This document shows positions 11,301 through 21,700 of a stretch of DNA of 64,000 bases, piece after piece; position 1 is the stretch's first letter, and each line of letters opens with the position of its first letter. The position numbers were made by a program, and so were the translations under genes. This stretch comes from Liolophura sinensis (taxonomy: Eukaryota; Mollusca; Polyplacophora; Chitonida; Chitonidae). The notes below the pieces were generated by a model, which was given only the letters and a program-made list of their open reading frames with translations, did not search any database and was not told the DNA's origin. The stretch spans positions 17,783,485-17,847,484 of the forward strand of contig NC_088296.1 in NCBI RefSeq assembly GCF_032854445.1. The letters are read 5' to 3'.

Positions 11301-14300
11301 CATGTGTACAAATTAGCAAGTGTAATGTTAGAACAGAACAGATGGCAGTGTACCCGTCAGTGCCTGGATGATATATACATCATGTGTACAAATTAGCAAG
11401 TGTAATGTTAGAACAGGACAGATGGCAGTGTACCCGTCAGTACCTGGGTGATATATACATCATGTGTACAAATTAGCAAGTCTAATGTTAGAACAGGACA
11501 GATGGCAGTGTACCCCTTAGTGCCTGGGTGATATATACATCATGTGTACAAATTAGCAAGTGTAATGTTAGAATAGGACAGATGGCAGTGTACCCCTCAG
11601 TACCAGGGTGATATATACATCATGTGTACAAATGAGCAAGTGTAATGTTAGAACAGAACACATGGCACGGTACCTCTTAGTGTTTAGGTCATATATACAG
11701 CATGTGTACAAATTAGCAAGTGTAATGTTAGACCAGAACACATAGCACAATCCCCCTGAGTGTCTGAGTGATATTTACCTTATGATTGTGTACAAATCAG
11801 CAGGTGTTCTGTTAGGAAAGAAGAAGTAACATATTTTACCCCTGAGTGCCTGAGTGGTATTTACCTCATGATTGTGTACAAATCAGCAGGTGTACTGTTA
11901 GGACAGAACACCTAAGTGTCTGAGTGATATTTACCCCATGTGTACAAATCAGCAGGTGTTCTGTTAGGAAAGAAGAGATAACATATTGTACCCCTGAGTG
12001 CCTGAGTGGTATTTACCTCATGATTGTGTACAAATCAGCAGGTGTACTGTTAGGACAGAACACCTAAGTGTCTGAGTGATATTTACCCCATGTGTACAAA
12101 TCAGCAGGTGTACTGTTAGGGCAGAACAGATAACATAGTGTACCAATGAGTGTGTGAGTGATATTTACCCCGTGTGCACAAATCAACAGCTGTAGTCCAT
12201 TGTTAGGACAGAACAGATGACGTATTGTACCCCTAAGTGTCTGAGTGATATTTACCCCATGTGTACAAATCAGCAGGTGTTCTGTTAGGAAAGAAGAAGT
12301 AACATATTTTACCCCTGAGTGCCTGAGTGGTATTTACCTCATGATTGTGTACAAATCAGCAGGTGTACTGTTAGGACAGAACACCTAAGTGTCTGAGTGA
12401 TATTTACCCCATGTGTACAAATCAGCAGGTGTTCTGTTAGGAAAGAAGAGATAACATATTGTACCCCTGAGTGCCTGAGTGGTATTTACCTCATGATTGT
12501 GTACAAATCAGCAGGTGTACTGTTAGGACAGAACACCTAAGTGTCTGAGTGATATTTACCCCATGTGTACAAATCAGCAGGTGTACTGTTAGGGCAGAAC
12601 AGATAACATAGTGTACCAATGAGTGTCTGAGTGGTATTTCCCCCATGTGTACAAATCAGCAGGTGTACTGTTAGGGCAGAACAGATAACATAGTGTACCA
12701 ATGAGTGTGTGAGTGATATTTACCCCGTGTGCACAAATCAACAGCTGTAGTCCATTGTTAGGACAGAACAGATGACGTATTGTACCCCTAAGTGTCTGAG
12801 TGATATTTACCCCATGTGGACAAATCAGCAGGTGTACTGTTAAGACAGAACAGATAACATATTGTACCCCTGAGTGTCTGAGTGATATTTACCTCACGTG
12901 TACAAATCAGCAGGTGTACTGTTAGGAGAGAACAGATAACATATTGTACCCCCGAGTGTCTGAGTGATATTTACTTCACGTGTACAAATCAGCAGGTGTT
13001 CTGTTAGGACAGAATAGATAACATATTGTACCCCTGAGTGTCTGAATGATATTTACCTCATGTGTACAAATCAGCAGGTGTACTGTTAGAACAGAACATA
13101 TAACATATTGTACCAATGAGTGTCTGAGTGATATTTACCCCGTGTGCACAAATCAACAGCTGTAGTCCATTGTTAGGACAGAACAGATGACGTATTGTAA
13201 CAACGACAAATTAGCAGCTGTACTAGATTCAAATGTAGTCAAACACTTATACCAAAGGGGAAAAAACCACTCATACCTGTTTCATTATAAATTTTAAAGG
13301 GTGGAGATTCCATGTATGTATAGAGTAATAATTGTTTACCTACATGTATTTCCTCACTTGTTCTAAGTTTGTTTTTAATATTTAAACACATTAACTCTCT
13401 TTTAAAAAAATGTATTGAAGAAAACTGAATCCAATACTTCTTTACCCCTAATAATACTGATGGGTTGAATAATCTGTGGGGTATTATGGGAAAAAAAGTC
13501 ACTTGGTAAGTTATATGTCGCCAGTTACCTCCCTTAGTAGACAGACGCGCTTCGGTACTACGCCAAAGGACAACAGGCCTACACTACAGCTTTACAGTGA
13601 ATCGTGTGTTCAAATGTGCCATAAATGACAACTAAAACCAAGTTCCGAATAGAGGAAGGTATTGTTCTTGTTGTAGGTGATAAGTTGCAAACAAATCAGA
13701 GCGCTAAAGTCTGCATTTCAATCCAGTACTTAGCCGATGTCGTATCCGCCATTTAGTGATGGATCCAGTTCTTGTCGAAGCTCAACTTTTTTTAACTGGC
13801 TGAAAAGGACAGAGATCTGTGTATAAATTATATTCTTGTCAGAAATATATGTCATTTTATTCCCAGAGGTTGTGTGGAGAAAGTAAAACCACGGCATGTG
13901 TGCAGGTATTTACACCTCAGTCTTACAGTGTGTGTTTATGCTTTGCTGTTTATGCTGCTTTCTGTTGTGTTTTTGCAGAGCCGACGCTGAGATTCACAGA
14001 GACAGACGACAGTGAGCTGAGAATTGCTGAGAGCGGCTCTGTGATAGAGGGTGACTTCTTGGAGGGGGACTTGGGGAGAGCTGTGACAAACGGCCGTTAC
14101 CAGACGGGCAGGTACTACTGGGAGATAGAGATCACCTGTTCACGTGTATGTGGCTCTGGCTGTGATGTAGGAGTTACACAGGAGAGCTGTGGTGTGAGGG
14201 GGAGGACAGACCCTGGCCACAACAGCTGGTACATTGGGATGCTGTGCCGTGGTGATGAGGTCAGGTGTTATAGTCACCGTGGTGGTGAGATCAAACCTGG

Positions 14301-14550
14301 CTATCTACAGGGGAGACGTTACACACGACCTCTTCGCATGGGTCTGTACCTGGACTGTGATGACCAGTCCCTGACAGTCCTGGATTGTCACAACAACCAG
14401 GTAATAGGCACTGTCAGTGGTGTTGTCGTCACAGAGCCTCTCGTGCCATGGGTTGAGTTTTATGTCTGGTCTGGATCTATGTCTGCGTCTGGATCTGTGT
14501 CTGCTCGTCTGGTAACGGGTGACTGCAGCTCCGCATCAGGTTCGCAGTGA
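6763..14550 (+). CDS. TRIM-family E3 ubiquitin ligase (RING, B-box x2, coiled coil, PRY/SPRY)
   Basis: Join of 6763-7422, 7824-7919, 8658-8888, 9519-9541, 9814-9992 and 13979-14550. This is 1761 nt, giving 586 aa and a stop with consistent phases, and every intron is GT-AG. Residues 14-68 are a C3HC4 RING finger (CSIC ... CQHSFCKEC ... CPVC), the E2-binding catalytic module. B-box 1 is about 108-148 (CSLC ... CHP) and B-box 2 about 178-212 (CARHGQPFVLYC ... CMGC ... HPGH). The coiled coil is about 221-330. The final exon is a PRY/SPRY domain (YYWEIEI, SWYIGM, MGLYLDCDDQSLTVLD). The 96/231/23-bp exon series matches the conserved exon sizes of vertebrate TRIM-SPRY genes. Start: the ATG at 6763 has a strong Kozak context (A at -3, G at +4); the in-frame ATG at 6703 would add homopolymer-encoded F and K and is less likely. 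The family ligates ubiquitin to targets bound by SPRY, often in innate immunity. The target here is unknown. Confidence 0.92.
7824..7919 (+). CDS. TRIM exon 2: coiled coil, 96 bp
   Basis: Acceptor TTTTTCCCATTACAG and donor GTTGGT, phase 0 on both sides. It encodes 32 aa rich in E, K and L (SELEKVLRETKESL). Confidence 0.85.
8270..8319. repeat. (TA)n microsatellite in TRIM intron 2
   Basis: About 50 bases of TA/CATA repeat in the 738-bp intron between exons 2 and 3. Confidence 0.95.
8658..8888 (+). CDS. TRIM exon 3: coiled coil, 231 bp
   Basis: Acceptor TTATGTTTGGCAG and donor GTAAGT, phase 0. It encodes 77 aa of heptad-like sequence (EVEKAYCAALESLQAW ... MERMVQASKDFLASVD), the main dimerisation coiled coil. 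Confidence 0.9.
9285..9350 (+). mobile_element. Family-B SINE, 3' tail fragment
   Basis: Contains GTCGTCATATCACTGAAAAA, then TTGTTAAGTACGACGTTAAA and CATTCACTCACT repeats. This is the 3' end of the second SINE family in the window, inside TRIM intron 3. Confidence 0.75.
9519..9541 (+). CDS. TRIM exon 4: 23-bp microexon
   Basis: Flanked by acceptor TTGACAG and donor GTATGT. It enters in phase 0 and leaves in phase 2, encoding GSTSFTK plus the first two bases of a Thr codon completed by exon 5. A 23-bp microexon at exactly this position is a hallmark of TRIM genes, which supports the call despite its size. Confidence 0.85.
9814..9992 (+). CDS. TRIM exon 5: linker between coiled coil and SPRY
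   Basis: Acceptor CCTGTTCCCACAG and donor GTAGGT. It begins with the last base of the split Thr codon and ends with one base of a Lys codon. It encodes about 60 aa (IGDQLNEIGANLERDEVSKQ ...) continuing helical sequence into a linker. Confidence 0.87.
10020..11760. repeat. 80-bp minisatellite in TRIM intron 5, first block
   Basis: From about 10461 the unit starting CATGTGTACAAATTAGCAAG recurs every 80 bp (10501, 10581, 10661 and on to 11701), about 15-16 nearly identical copies. Diverged units extend left to about 10020. The array is non-coding and lies in the 3986-bp last intron. Confidence 0.95.
11760..13230. repeat. Related minisatellite with ~470-bp higher-order repeat
   Basis: Same monomer lineage (TGTACAAATCAGCAGGTGTA, then GTGTCTGAGTGATATTTACC) but more diverged. 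Multi-monomer blocks are repeated: the block with GGAAAGAAGAAGTAACATAT appears near 11815 and again about 470 bp on near 12285. The block CAACAGCTGTAGTCCATTGT appears near 12185, 12738 and 13155. This shows amplification at two scales. Confidence 0.9.
13979..14550 (+). CDS. TRIM exon 6: PRY/SPRY domain and stop
   Basis: The acceptor ends in TTTTTGCAG. The first two bases complete an AAG codon from exon 5. It encodes about 190 aa with PRY/SPRY landmarks: SELRIAESGSV, GRYYWEIEI, NSWYIGMLCRG, LRMGLYLDCDD, PWVEFYVWSG. It ends TCGCAGTGA at 14550. The tail is Ser-rich (SGSMSASGSVS). Confidence 0.92.
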
Positions 14551-16285
14551 CATGATAATAATTTCCTGACCCTCGGGTAATTATTTATTACATCTTTTAG
14601 ATCATATTATAATTTGTTGATATATACCTTAATTAGGATTTTTTTTTTAAACAAAAGCACCAATTTTCGTACTGATATTTTAGTTAATGTCAGCAGTGTG
14701 GCAAATTCAGTATGTATAGCTTCTTCTGCGAAGTGGTCAGTGATATGTCACAGCTTACAGCTTGGTGTAGTTGTACACATTCTGTCTGACTTGTCCAGAA
14801 CATCAGTGTCAGTTTTCTACCAGACAAAATGCATGTAGATTAAAACTGGGTAATTTTATTTTTAGTAATGGAAACTTGTAAACCAGAATTATCAGGAGTG
14901 TCACTGAGCAAAACAGGTTACAGTTTATACATGAGAATACATATAGTTAACATGGTACATGTAGTAATTGTTGTTGTGTAACTTTAATTCCTAAGAAAAA
15001 AAAGTAAATAAGAGAAATATCCCTTGCCCTTTTGGGTTAGACGAGAGCATTGATTTTCCTTAACAATTATGTAGTAAATCTTCAACCCCAAAAATATACG
15101 TACCCTAACTTTCGCGTTGTACCTTGCCATACCTCCACATGCAGCTTGTACTTATGTCTACAACATTCCTAGCTGCCATTTTCTTAGCTGTAGTGGCTGA
15201 AAGTAAAGAAATAGTATTTTCTTACCTTGGTAACCTCTAGAGAGGTGGGTAATACCAGTGGGGGGAAAGTTTTCCGTTCTATCCAAAAACAAATACATTT
15301 CTGATGTATTCTATTTAGACATGTAAGATGAAAAGTAGCATAGCAGAAATTTATAGTGTATGGACAACTTAATGCCTCTGCATCAGTTTAATCCAATCAG
15401 TTCAGAGGCAAATCTTGGATCCAATATCCTGTGTAACCTATAAACAGGACAAACTTTTTAAATTGTTTGTTAGTAATATCTTTATATGAATTTGGAACTA
15501 AAACCAAAATCTTACATGGCTAATGGCAAAAGTCAAATTTCAGGGCTAGTGGCCCACCTGGGTTGATACTCTACACCAAAGTGTCTGGGATAGGATGTTT
15601 TGTGGGGAACGGGGTTTAAATTTCTTTTGTGTCAAGACGAAAATCTGCAGAAATTAAAATTTACTTTTTGCATTTCCGCAAATGCAATACTTGTCGTCCT
15701 TAGATGCTAAAATTTTACCATTTCTCCCCATCAACGCAGAAGTTATGTAAGAATTGCTAAGCCTATCCCCGCTTGTACCTGTGGAAATGAATTAAAGATC
15801 TGATCAAATTTTTATTATTATTGTTGTACAGACAACACTTTTAATCAAATTTCATCACAGATAGGAAGCAGATCAACTTTCAGACCTATTTTGAAACACA
15901 GCATTAGCGTATTTAATGTTGTAAAGTCACTTCGCGCATAACAAAATTGCAATACATATTTGTGCATTGCCATACTAAGTGTCATACATGTATGTAGGTG
16001 TTTTAGAATATGTGATAAAAATAACTTCCTGCGTCTATCTATATACATCCTGGAACAGTTCTGGTTAATTAAGTGCCATCTTATACTCACCTGTGTAAAC
16101 GAAATTTGGAAATACATGCCTTATGAGTAGGAGGCGGAAATTTTAAACAGCAGGATGGGGGTGGGTAGTGGGCTAGACAGGTTTGGGGTTGTAATGGTAG
16201 CGGATAACTCATTGTTTTTTCTATGCTCGTTCACACTTCAGTTCGGAAAAAAATCTTGGACCCAATTGCCTGAATTGCGCATGTG
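14551..16285. other. TRIM 3' flank and intergenic DNA
   Basis: Presumably the 3' UTR and beyond. ATTATTTATTACATC follows the stop closely, but no textbook AATAAA can be assigned as the poly(A) signal with confidence. No other gene seen. Confidence 0.4.
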
Positions 16286-16515
16286 TAACCAATAAGGTGT
16301 ACTGGAGGTATACTTGAGGTACATCTGAGATGTACCATTGAGGTGTAACATATCTGATGGTGTGCCTGAGGTATAGATGTACTTGAGGGTGTAAGCCTAC
16401 ATCTATGTGAGATGTATTGAAGGTGAATCTGAGGTACTGTGGCTGGTAAAAAGATGATGCTTGAGGTGTACCTGAGGTACAGGTGGAGGTATAGCTCAGG
16501 TATATGTTATTGACA
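16285..16515. repeat. Degenerate short tandem repeat (TGAGGTGTACC-like)
   Basis: Repeated variants of TGAGGTGTACCTGAGGTACA and TTGAGGTGTAAC over about 230 bases, irregular spacing. Confidence 0.7.
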
Positions 16516-16555
16516 AGGTGGATGTACCTAATTGTAACATTTAGCACACTGTTTT

Positions 16556-16640
16556 CATAATGCTGGTCGCCGTCACATAAGTCAAATATTCTTGACTACG
16601 GTGTAAAACACCAATCAGATAAATAAGTAAATAAATTGAA
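16556..16640 (+). mobile_element. Family-A SINE, 3' fragment
   Basis: Starts at CATAATGCTGGTCGCCGTC and runs through GTGTAAAACACCAATCAGAT to an AAATAAGTAAATAAAT tail. The head and body are missing. Confidence 0.85.
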
Positions 16641-17190
16641 GGATTTTGTTCAGAAGATAGATTGTGTTTGGCTTAAATGTGCTTATTCCGGTGAACTGAG
16701 GTGTGTATACTTGATAGTTTTTCTTTTTTAAGTTTGATGTAAACAATTCTGTCCACATTTTTTCAATTTTTGATCAATTTTTGTTGTAGTTGTACTGAGC
16801 ACTAATTCTCTTTTATTGCATACGTGTATGAATAACTACATGAGCTGTCTCCTTATGTTTAATTAACTTCATTCAGATCTGTGGACCTACACGTGCTTAA
16901 GTTAAAGTAAATTGACATGTATGATATACACCCTGACATATCTGCTTGTAACACACTCACAGCCAGCTTGTAATGGCACGTATCACCATGTGTCCTCTAC
17001 AGAATTGGTAGATAGTTCCATTTTAAGTTAACCTCAAAGATCACCATTCGTCTCCAAGTTGATGTGCAGCTCATGTATCCAAGCGCTTAATATGTTGCCA
17101 TGTGTGACTTTGTCAGGGTGTTTTGTTTCAAAATCTCCATACATGTATGTTAAAACACACAACAATGTGTCCATCTAAAACCAGCTGGAA
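16641..17190. other. Intergenic, nothing recognised
   Basis: AT-rich, without coding signal or a repeat I can classify. Confidence 0.4.
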
Positions 17191-17194
17191 AATC

Positions 17195-17500
17195 ATCTTT
17201 GATTTCTGAATTTCGCAAATGTGAAAGTCTGGCTTTGAGTAATTCTAGACCAGTGACGTCTAACAAATTGCAATTAACATCGCTGCATTTTTTTGCCTAA
17301 TTCTGCTGAAGCCATATTGTAAGAGGGTGTGTAAATTGCTGCTGTTTATGCATTTACATGAAGAGTTAGACTCAACCCCTGGCTGAGGTAAATTGGCAAG
17401 AGGCCGTATTTCGTCGGTTACGTGTGACCATTTGCCAAGTATCGTACTCTTGTCGCTGCTCGGGTTTATTCTCCATGCTGTGCGTCTTTAATTATATTGT
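17195..17500 (+). repeat. Dispersed repeat family C, copy 1
   Basis: Shares order and sequence with 47760-48350 and 52410-52700: TTTGAGTAATTCTAGACCAG, then a TTGCAATTAACATCGCTGCA-like block, then TTCTGCTGAAGCCAT, then GTCGCTGCTC.GGTTTA. The class is unknown; no terminal repeats or coding region are visible. Confidence 0.75.
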
Positions 17501-17829
17501 ACCTGATTTACGTCGTCATCACTAGTACTGTAACTATGACAACCAGTGGTTAAGATTATGAGGTCATCTAATAGCGCTTTGCGCTATTGCATCTGCTTGC
17601 TGTTATTTTGATGTCAGTTGTATTGTATTCATCTACATGCATGATATAGTGATATTTTACCACTTTCTGTCCTTTGTGTTCCAACTTCTAAGAATTGTGC
17701 TAAAAAAATGAACGATTGTGTATTATGTAATTCTCGTTTTAATGATTGAGTTAGTGTCAATGAAATGTAATAATACACACTTAAAATCATGAACCATGCG
17801 TAGTATTTGTTACACGAATTTTTGGACGT

Positions 17830-19060
17830 ATATGGACTTCATATTCAACATATTTAAGTTGCCTGATGGGTATCTTATCAGTAGTGCCGGGTTTACTCTC
17901 AAATACCGAGTTCACACATTACCTGATCTGTGTCTTCTCAGGAGAGATGGCTTTCCCCTCTCTCTAATACCAGGTCCACACATTACCTGATGTGTAACTT
18001 CTCAGGAGAGCTGGTTTTCCTCTCTCTTTAATAACGGATCCACGCATTATACATGATGTGTTACTTCTCAGGAGAACAGGTTTTCCCCTTCTTTTTAATA
18101 CCGGGTCCACACATTTCCTGATGTGTAACTTCTCAGGAGAGCCCCTCTACTAATACCGAGTCGACGCATTATACATGATGTGTAATTTCTCAGGAAAGCT
18201 GGTTTCCTCTCTCTAATACCGGGTTGGCACATTATACATGATGTGTAACTTCTCAGGAGAGATGGTTTCCTCCCTCTAATACCGGGTCCACACATTGTGC
18301 ATGATGTGTAACTTCTCAGGAGAACAGGTTTTCCCCTTCTCTTTAATACCGGGTCCACACATTTCCTGATGTGTAACTTCTCAGGAGAGCCCCTCTACTA
18401 ATACCGAGTCGGCACATTATACATGATGTGTAATTTCTCAGGAAAGCTGGTTTCCTCTCTCTAATACCGGGTTGGCACATTATACATGATGTGTAACTTC
18501 TCAGGAGAGATGGTTTCCTCTCTCTAATACCGGGTTGGCACATTATACATGATGTGTAACTTCTCAGGAGAGATGGTTTCCTCTCTCTAATACCGGGTTG
18601 GCACATTATACATGATGTGTAACTTCTCAGGAGAGATGGTTTCCTCTCTCTAACACCGGGTCCACACATTTTGCATGATGTGTAACTTCTCAGGAGAGCT
18701 GGTTTTCCTCTCTCTTTAATAACGGATCTAGGCATTATACATGATGTGTAACTTCTCAGGAGAGCTGGTTTTCCTCTCTCTTTAATAACGGATCCACGCA
18801 TTATACATGATGTGTAACTTCTCAGGAGAACAGGTTTTCCCCTTCTCTTTAATACCGGGTCCACACATTTCCTGATGTGTAACTTCTCAGGAGAGCCCCT
18901 CTACTAATACCGAGTCCACACATTATACATGATGTGTAACTTCTCAGGAGAGCTGGTTTTTCTCTCTGCCTAAGAACGGCCCCACACATTACCTGATGTG
19001 TAACTTCTCAGGAGAACTGATTTTGCTTTCTCTCTAGTATAATACCGGGTCCCCACTGGT
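17830..19060. repeat. ~62-bp minisatellite
   Basis: About 19 units of 58-66 bp built around GATGTGTAACTTCTCAGGAG and CTCTAATACCGGGTCCACAC, with optional TATACA. Blocks of several units are themselves repeated: the set near 18095-18358 recurs near 18343-18864. Diverged units trail to about 19290. The long minus-strand open frames here (repeating LLRSYTSCIMC) are repeat artefacts. Confidence 0.95.
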
Positions 19061-19439
19061 GTATCTTTCAACGTCTGCCAGGTTTCCTCTCTTGCTGACA
19101 CCTGATTTGCACCATACATGGTACATGTATCCGTCTTGTCTGCTGTGATGCCTTTCCTCTCTCCGTGACACCTGTTCCACATTCATGGCTACCTGATTTA
19201 TATTTCCTCAAGTGTGGACAGTTTCGTTTCTTTCTGATTCCGGGCCCATATGTTACATGAGTTGTAACTTCTCGGGCGTACTTTGTTTCTTCTCCGCCTA
19301 ATTCCTGGTCCTCCTATCTGTTGTCTTGTGTACACGTGGTTCAGATTTTAATTTAGTCTGTGAAAGAAGCCAGAGAGGAGACTCTGGGAAAAAGATGTAA
19401 ACTATCTCATATGGCTTGTTGGCTTCCACAACAAGCTCG

Positions 19440-19570
19440 TGCATATCGGATGCGGATCGTCGTGGGATTCTCTCGAGCCCTTCTCTCTTTCCTCCCACCA
19501 TAATGCTGGCCGCCGTCATATAAGTGAAACATTCTTGAGTGCGGTGTAAAACACCAACCAAACATATATA
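19440..19570 (+). mobile_element. Family-A SINE, partial
   Basis: Body and tail only: GCGGATCGTCGTGGGATTCT, TTTCCTCCCACCATAATGCT, GGTGTAAAACACCAACCAAA. Confidence 0.8.
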
Positions 19571-19574
19571 TTTA

Positions 19575-20475
19575 AAGAAGGCTCCTTATTAACTCTTCAG
19601 CTGTGAGTTTTGAAAAGCATCAAGGCTGAGCTTCAAACTTTGGTGAATGGCGGGATCCAACATTTTAACTCATGATTACCTTGTGGAGTCGTAACTGATA
19701 GACCCACAGTGCATGTACTGGCTCACTTCCTACCTGCTGGAAAGCGACGAGTTTAGTTTAGCCGCGTCTCGTGCCTTGTGAATGATGATGTGATTTATTG
19801 CTGGAGTGAAGTTGTGAAGTCACATGATGAACGCGAGATGTTGACGTTACAAAATTAGCAAAAAGAAAGTTCGATAAGTATTTATCTTACACATTTAGAA
19901 GCCATGCGTCAAGATATTAAGATTTAAAGCATGACAAATCAAATATATCGCGCCTGGCGGTGAATGTATGTATATAAAAACACATCAAATTACCGCGTAA
20001 AAATTCATGACATTCGGAGTTAAATCAATGGACGAAATGACGAGCAACTTTATGTTCTCCAGTCTTAAAACATACATTTGGCCGCCTGCTAACAATAGCT
20101 GAACAGTGCATTATCGCGTGCCGGCGGAGGTATATATTAAGGAAGTTGGAAGACGAAACACCTGTTTATAGAACGCATGTCATTTTTGTCACCTAACTTA
20201 CCAAAATACCATGATATACCATGATCAGATGTTTGACGAGAACACAGTCGCTTTCGATTTCAACAATAACATGTGCGGCATTCATCAATAAATGTATCTC
20301 ATACAAATTTTACACAGTTTCGTGATATGAACACAGCAGAAGTTTAATTTATGCTTAATTCAACTCACGCTGAAGGAGGAATCTGACGAGATTCGAGTCT
20401 GTGACACGAGGCCTATGTCGTCCGTGTTCAAAGCTAAACGTCCGATTTAGCTGCCAGTTGACTTACAAGACCATA
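19575..20475. other. Intergenic, nothing recognised
   Basis: No coding, RNA or repeat feature could be supported. Confidence 0.4.
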
Positions 20476-20477
20476 TC

Positions 20478-20745
20478 AAGGAATAGACAGTAGCGTCCAG
20501 TTTAGACCTCACCAAAGATGGTTATATTGTTAGTAAAACAAATCAGATACCTTAATATCGAAAGTCTTTAATGTTGTCAATATGTGTTCAATGTGATGAC
20601 CATGTTCCGGACATTTTAACGTCTGAAACAACGTTCTGTCAGCAAGAGCGTCCCTTGGACTTAAGTAATCGGTAACCTTTTAGCTCCAAAATACGAATTT
20701 GTTTTAAGTTATCATTAGTAGGACAATGATGTGTACAGCATTTCA
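20478..20745 (+). repeat. Direct repeat pair, copy 1
   Basis: Aligns with 21488-21700. Shared blocks include TTTAGACCTCACCAAAGAT, CTGAAACAACGTT.TGTCAG, AAGAGCGTC.CTTGG and TTATCATTAGTAGGACAAT. The copies lie about 1 kb apart in the same orientation. Confidence 0.8.
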
Positions 20746-21123
20746 TGTCCTTTATGGCTTCAAGACAGTCCTTGTCGTGTTGGGATGTCCATTTTGTTTT
20801 TCAGATTTGTCAACATCTTATGAGTAGCCCTATCCGCTGATCTTGGAATAATTCCATTCAATGTGAACGAAGAACAATCAAAACAGCTCCAGATCTGAGA
20901 CTTGTAACCTGCCTTTTCCATTCAGCACAACCTGCAGTGCTCTTGTCTAAAGCAAAGACTTTTTTGGATGCTGGCTTTTCTCTATTTTTTGTCGTGAGAA
21001 TCAAGAAAGCAGGCCAAAGATGCAACAGAGCTTCATTTACCTTTCTCTAAGCACTAAGTGAAGATTTAGGCTGAGAGTGAGGCACCTTTAGTTGTAGGTA
21101 CATCAGAAAAGGTAGAAGAATGA

Positions 21124-21313
21124 GAACTGGAAGACGACATCAGAAAACAAATACAAGAATTCATAGCGTCGTGTTTCTCACCCGCCACAGAGGATCAACT
21201 ACGGTGAACCCCCTTCTGCGAGTAACCAGCAGAAAGAGAAACAAGAACTCCACGCCATCCTCGAGAAGAGGGTTTTATCCCTTATACTCGGTCAGGCCAA
21301 ATCTAAACAATAA
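21124..21313 (+). pseudogene. Possible coding remnant, unknown family
   Basis: Two adjacent plus-strand stretches in neighbouring frames look protein-like. 21124-21201 reads ELEDDIRKQIQEFIASC and on to a stop. 21191-21313 reads RINYGEPPSASNQQKEKQEL and ends ILGQAKSKQ before TAA. The second is preceded by TTTCTCACCCGCCACAG, a plausible splice acceptor. It sits between the two direct repeats at 20478 and 21488. It could be a terminal exon or a frameshifted scrap of a mobile element. I do not recognise the family. Confidence 0.25.
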
Positions 21314-21487
21314 GAAATAACCTACTCGACAGACTGTACAGACTGTAAAGACTCTCGTCTGTAAAGATGTCGGGACCAAAGCGCAGTGTGGGGCGTTAGG
21401 GTCCCGTAGGGCCAACCAGCCATCAGCTCCCACGGAAGACCGCTTTCGCCGCCAATTGCCTGCAGTGATAATATTCACGACAAGAGC

Positions 21488-21700
21488 ACACCAAGAAATA
21501 GACGGCGGTGTCCAATTTAGACCTCACCAAAGATCGATATAATGTTAGTAAGACCTTTTAACGTCATATCTGAAACAACGTTTTGTCAGTAAGAGCGTCT
21601 CTTGGTCTTAAGTAATCGGCAAACTTTTAACTCTAACAAGCTGTTTTAAATTATCATTAGTAGGACAATAATTAAAACTGTGTACAGAATTGACGACAAA
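21488..21700 (+). repeat. Direct repeat pair, copy 2
   Basis: Shorter second copy of 20478-20745, lacking about 60 bases after GTTAGTAAGACC. Confidence 0.8.

Noticed and set aside
18095-18864. Long minus-strand frames with repeating LLRSYTSCIMC peptides
   Set aside because: They follow the ~62-bp minisatellite exactly and have no splice or start context; openness is a by-product of the repeat.
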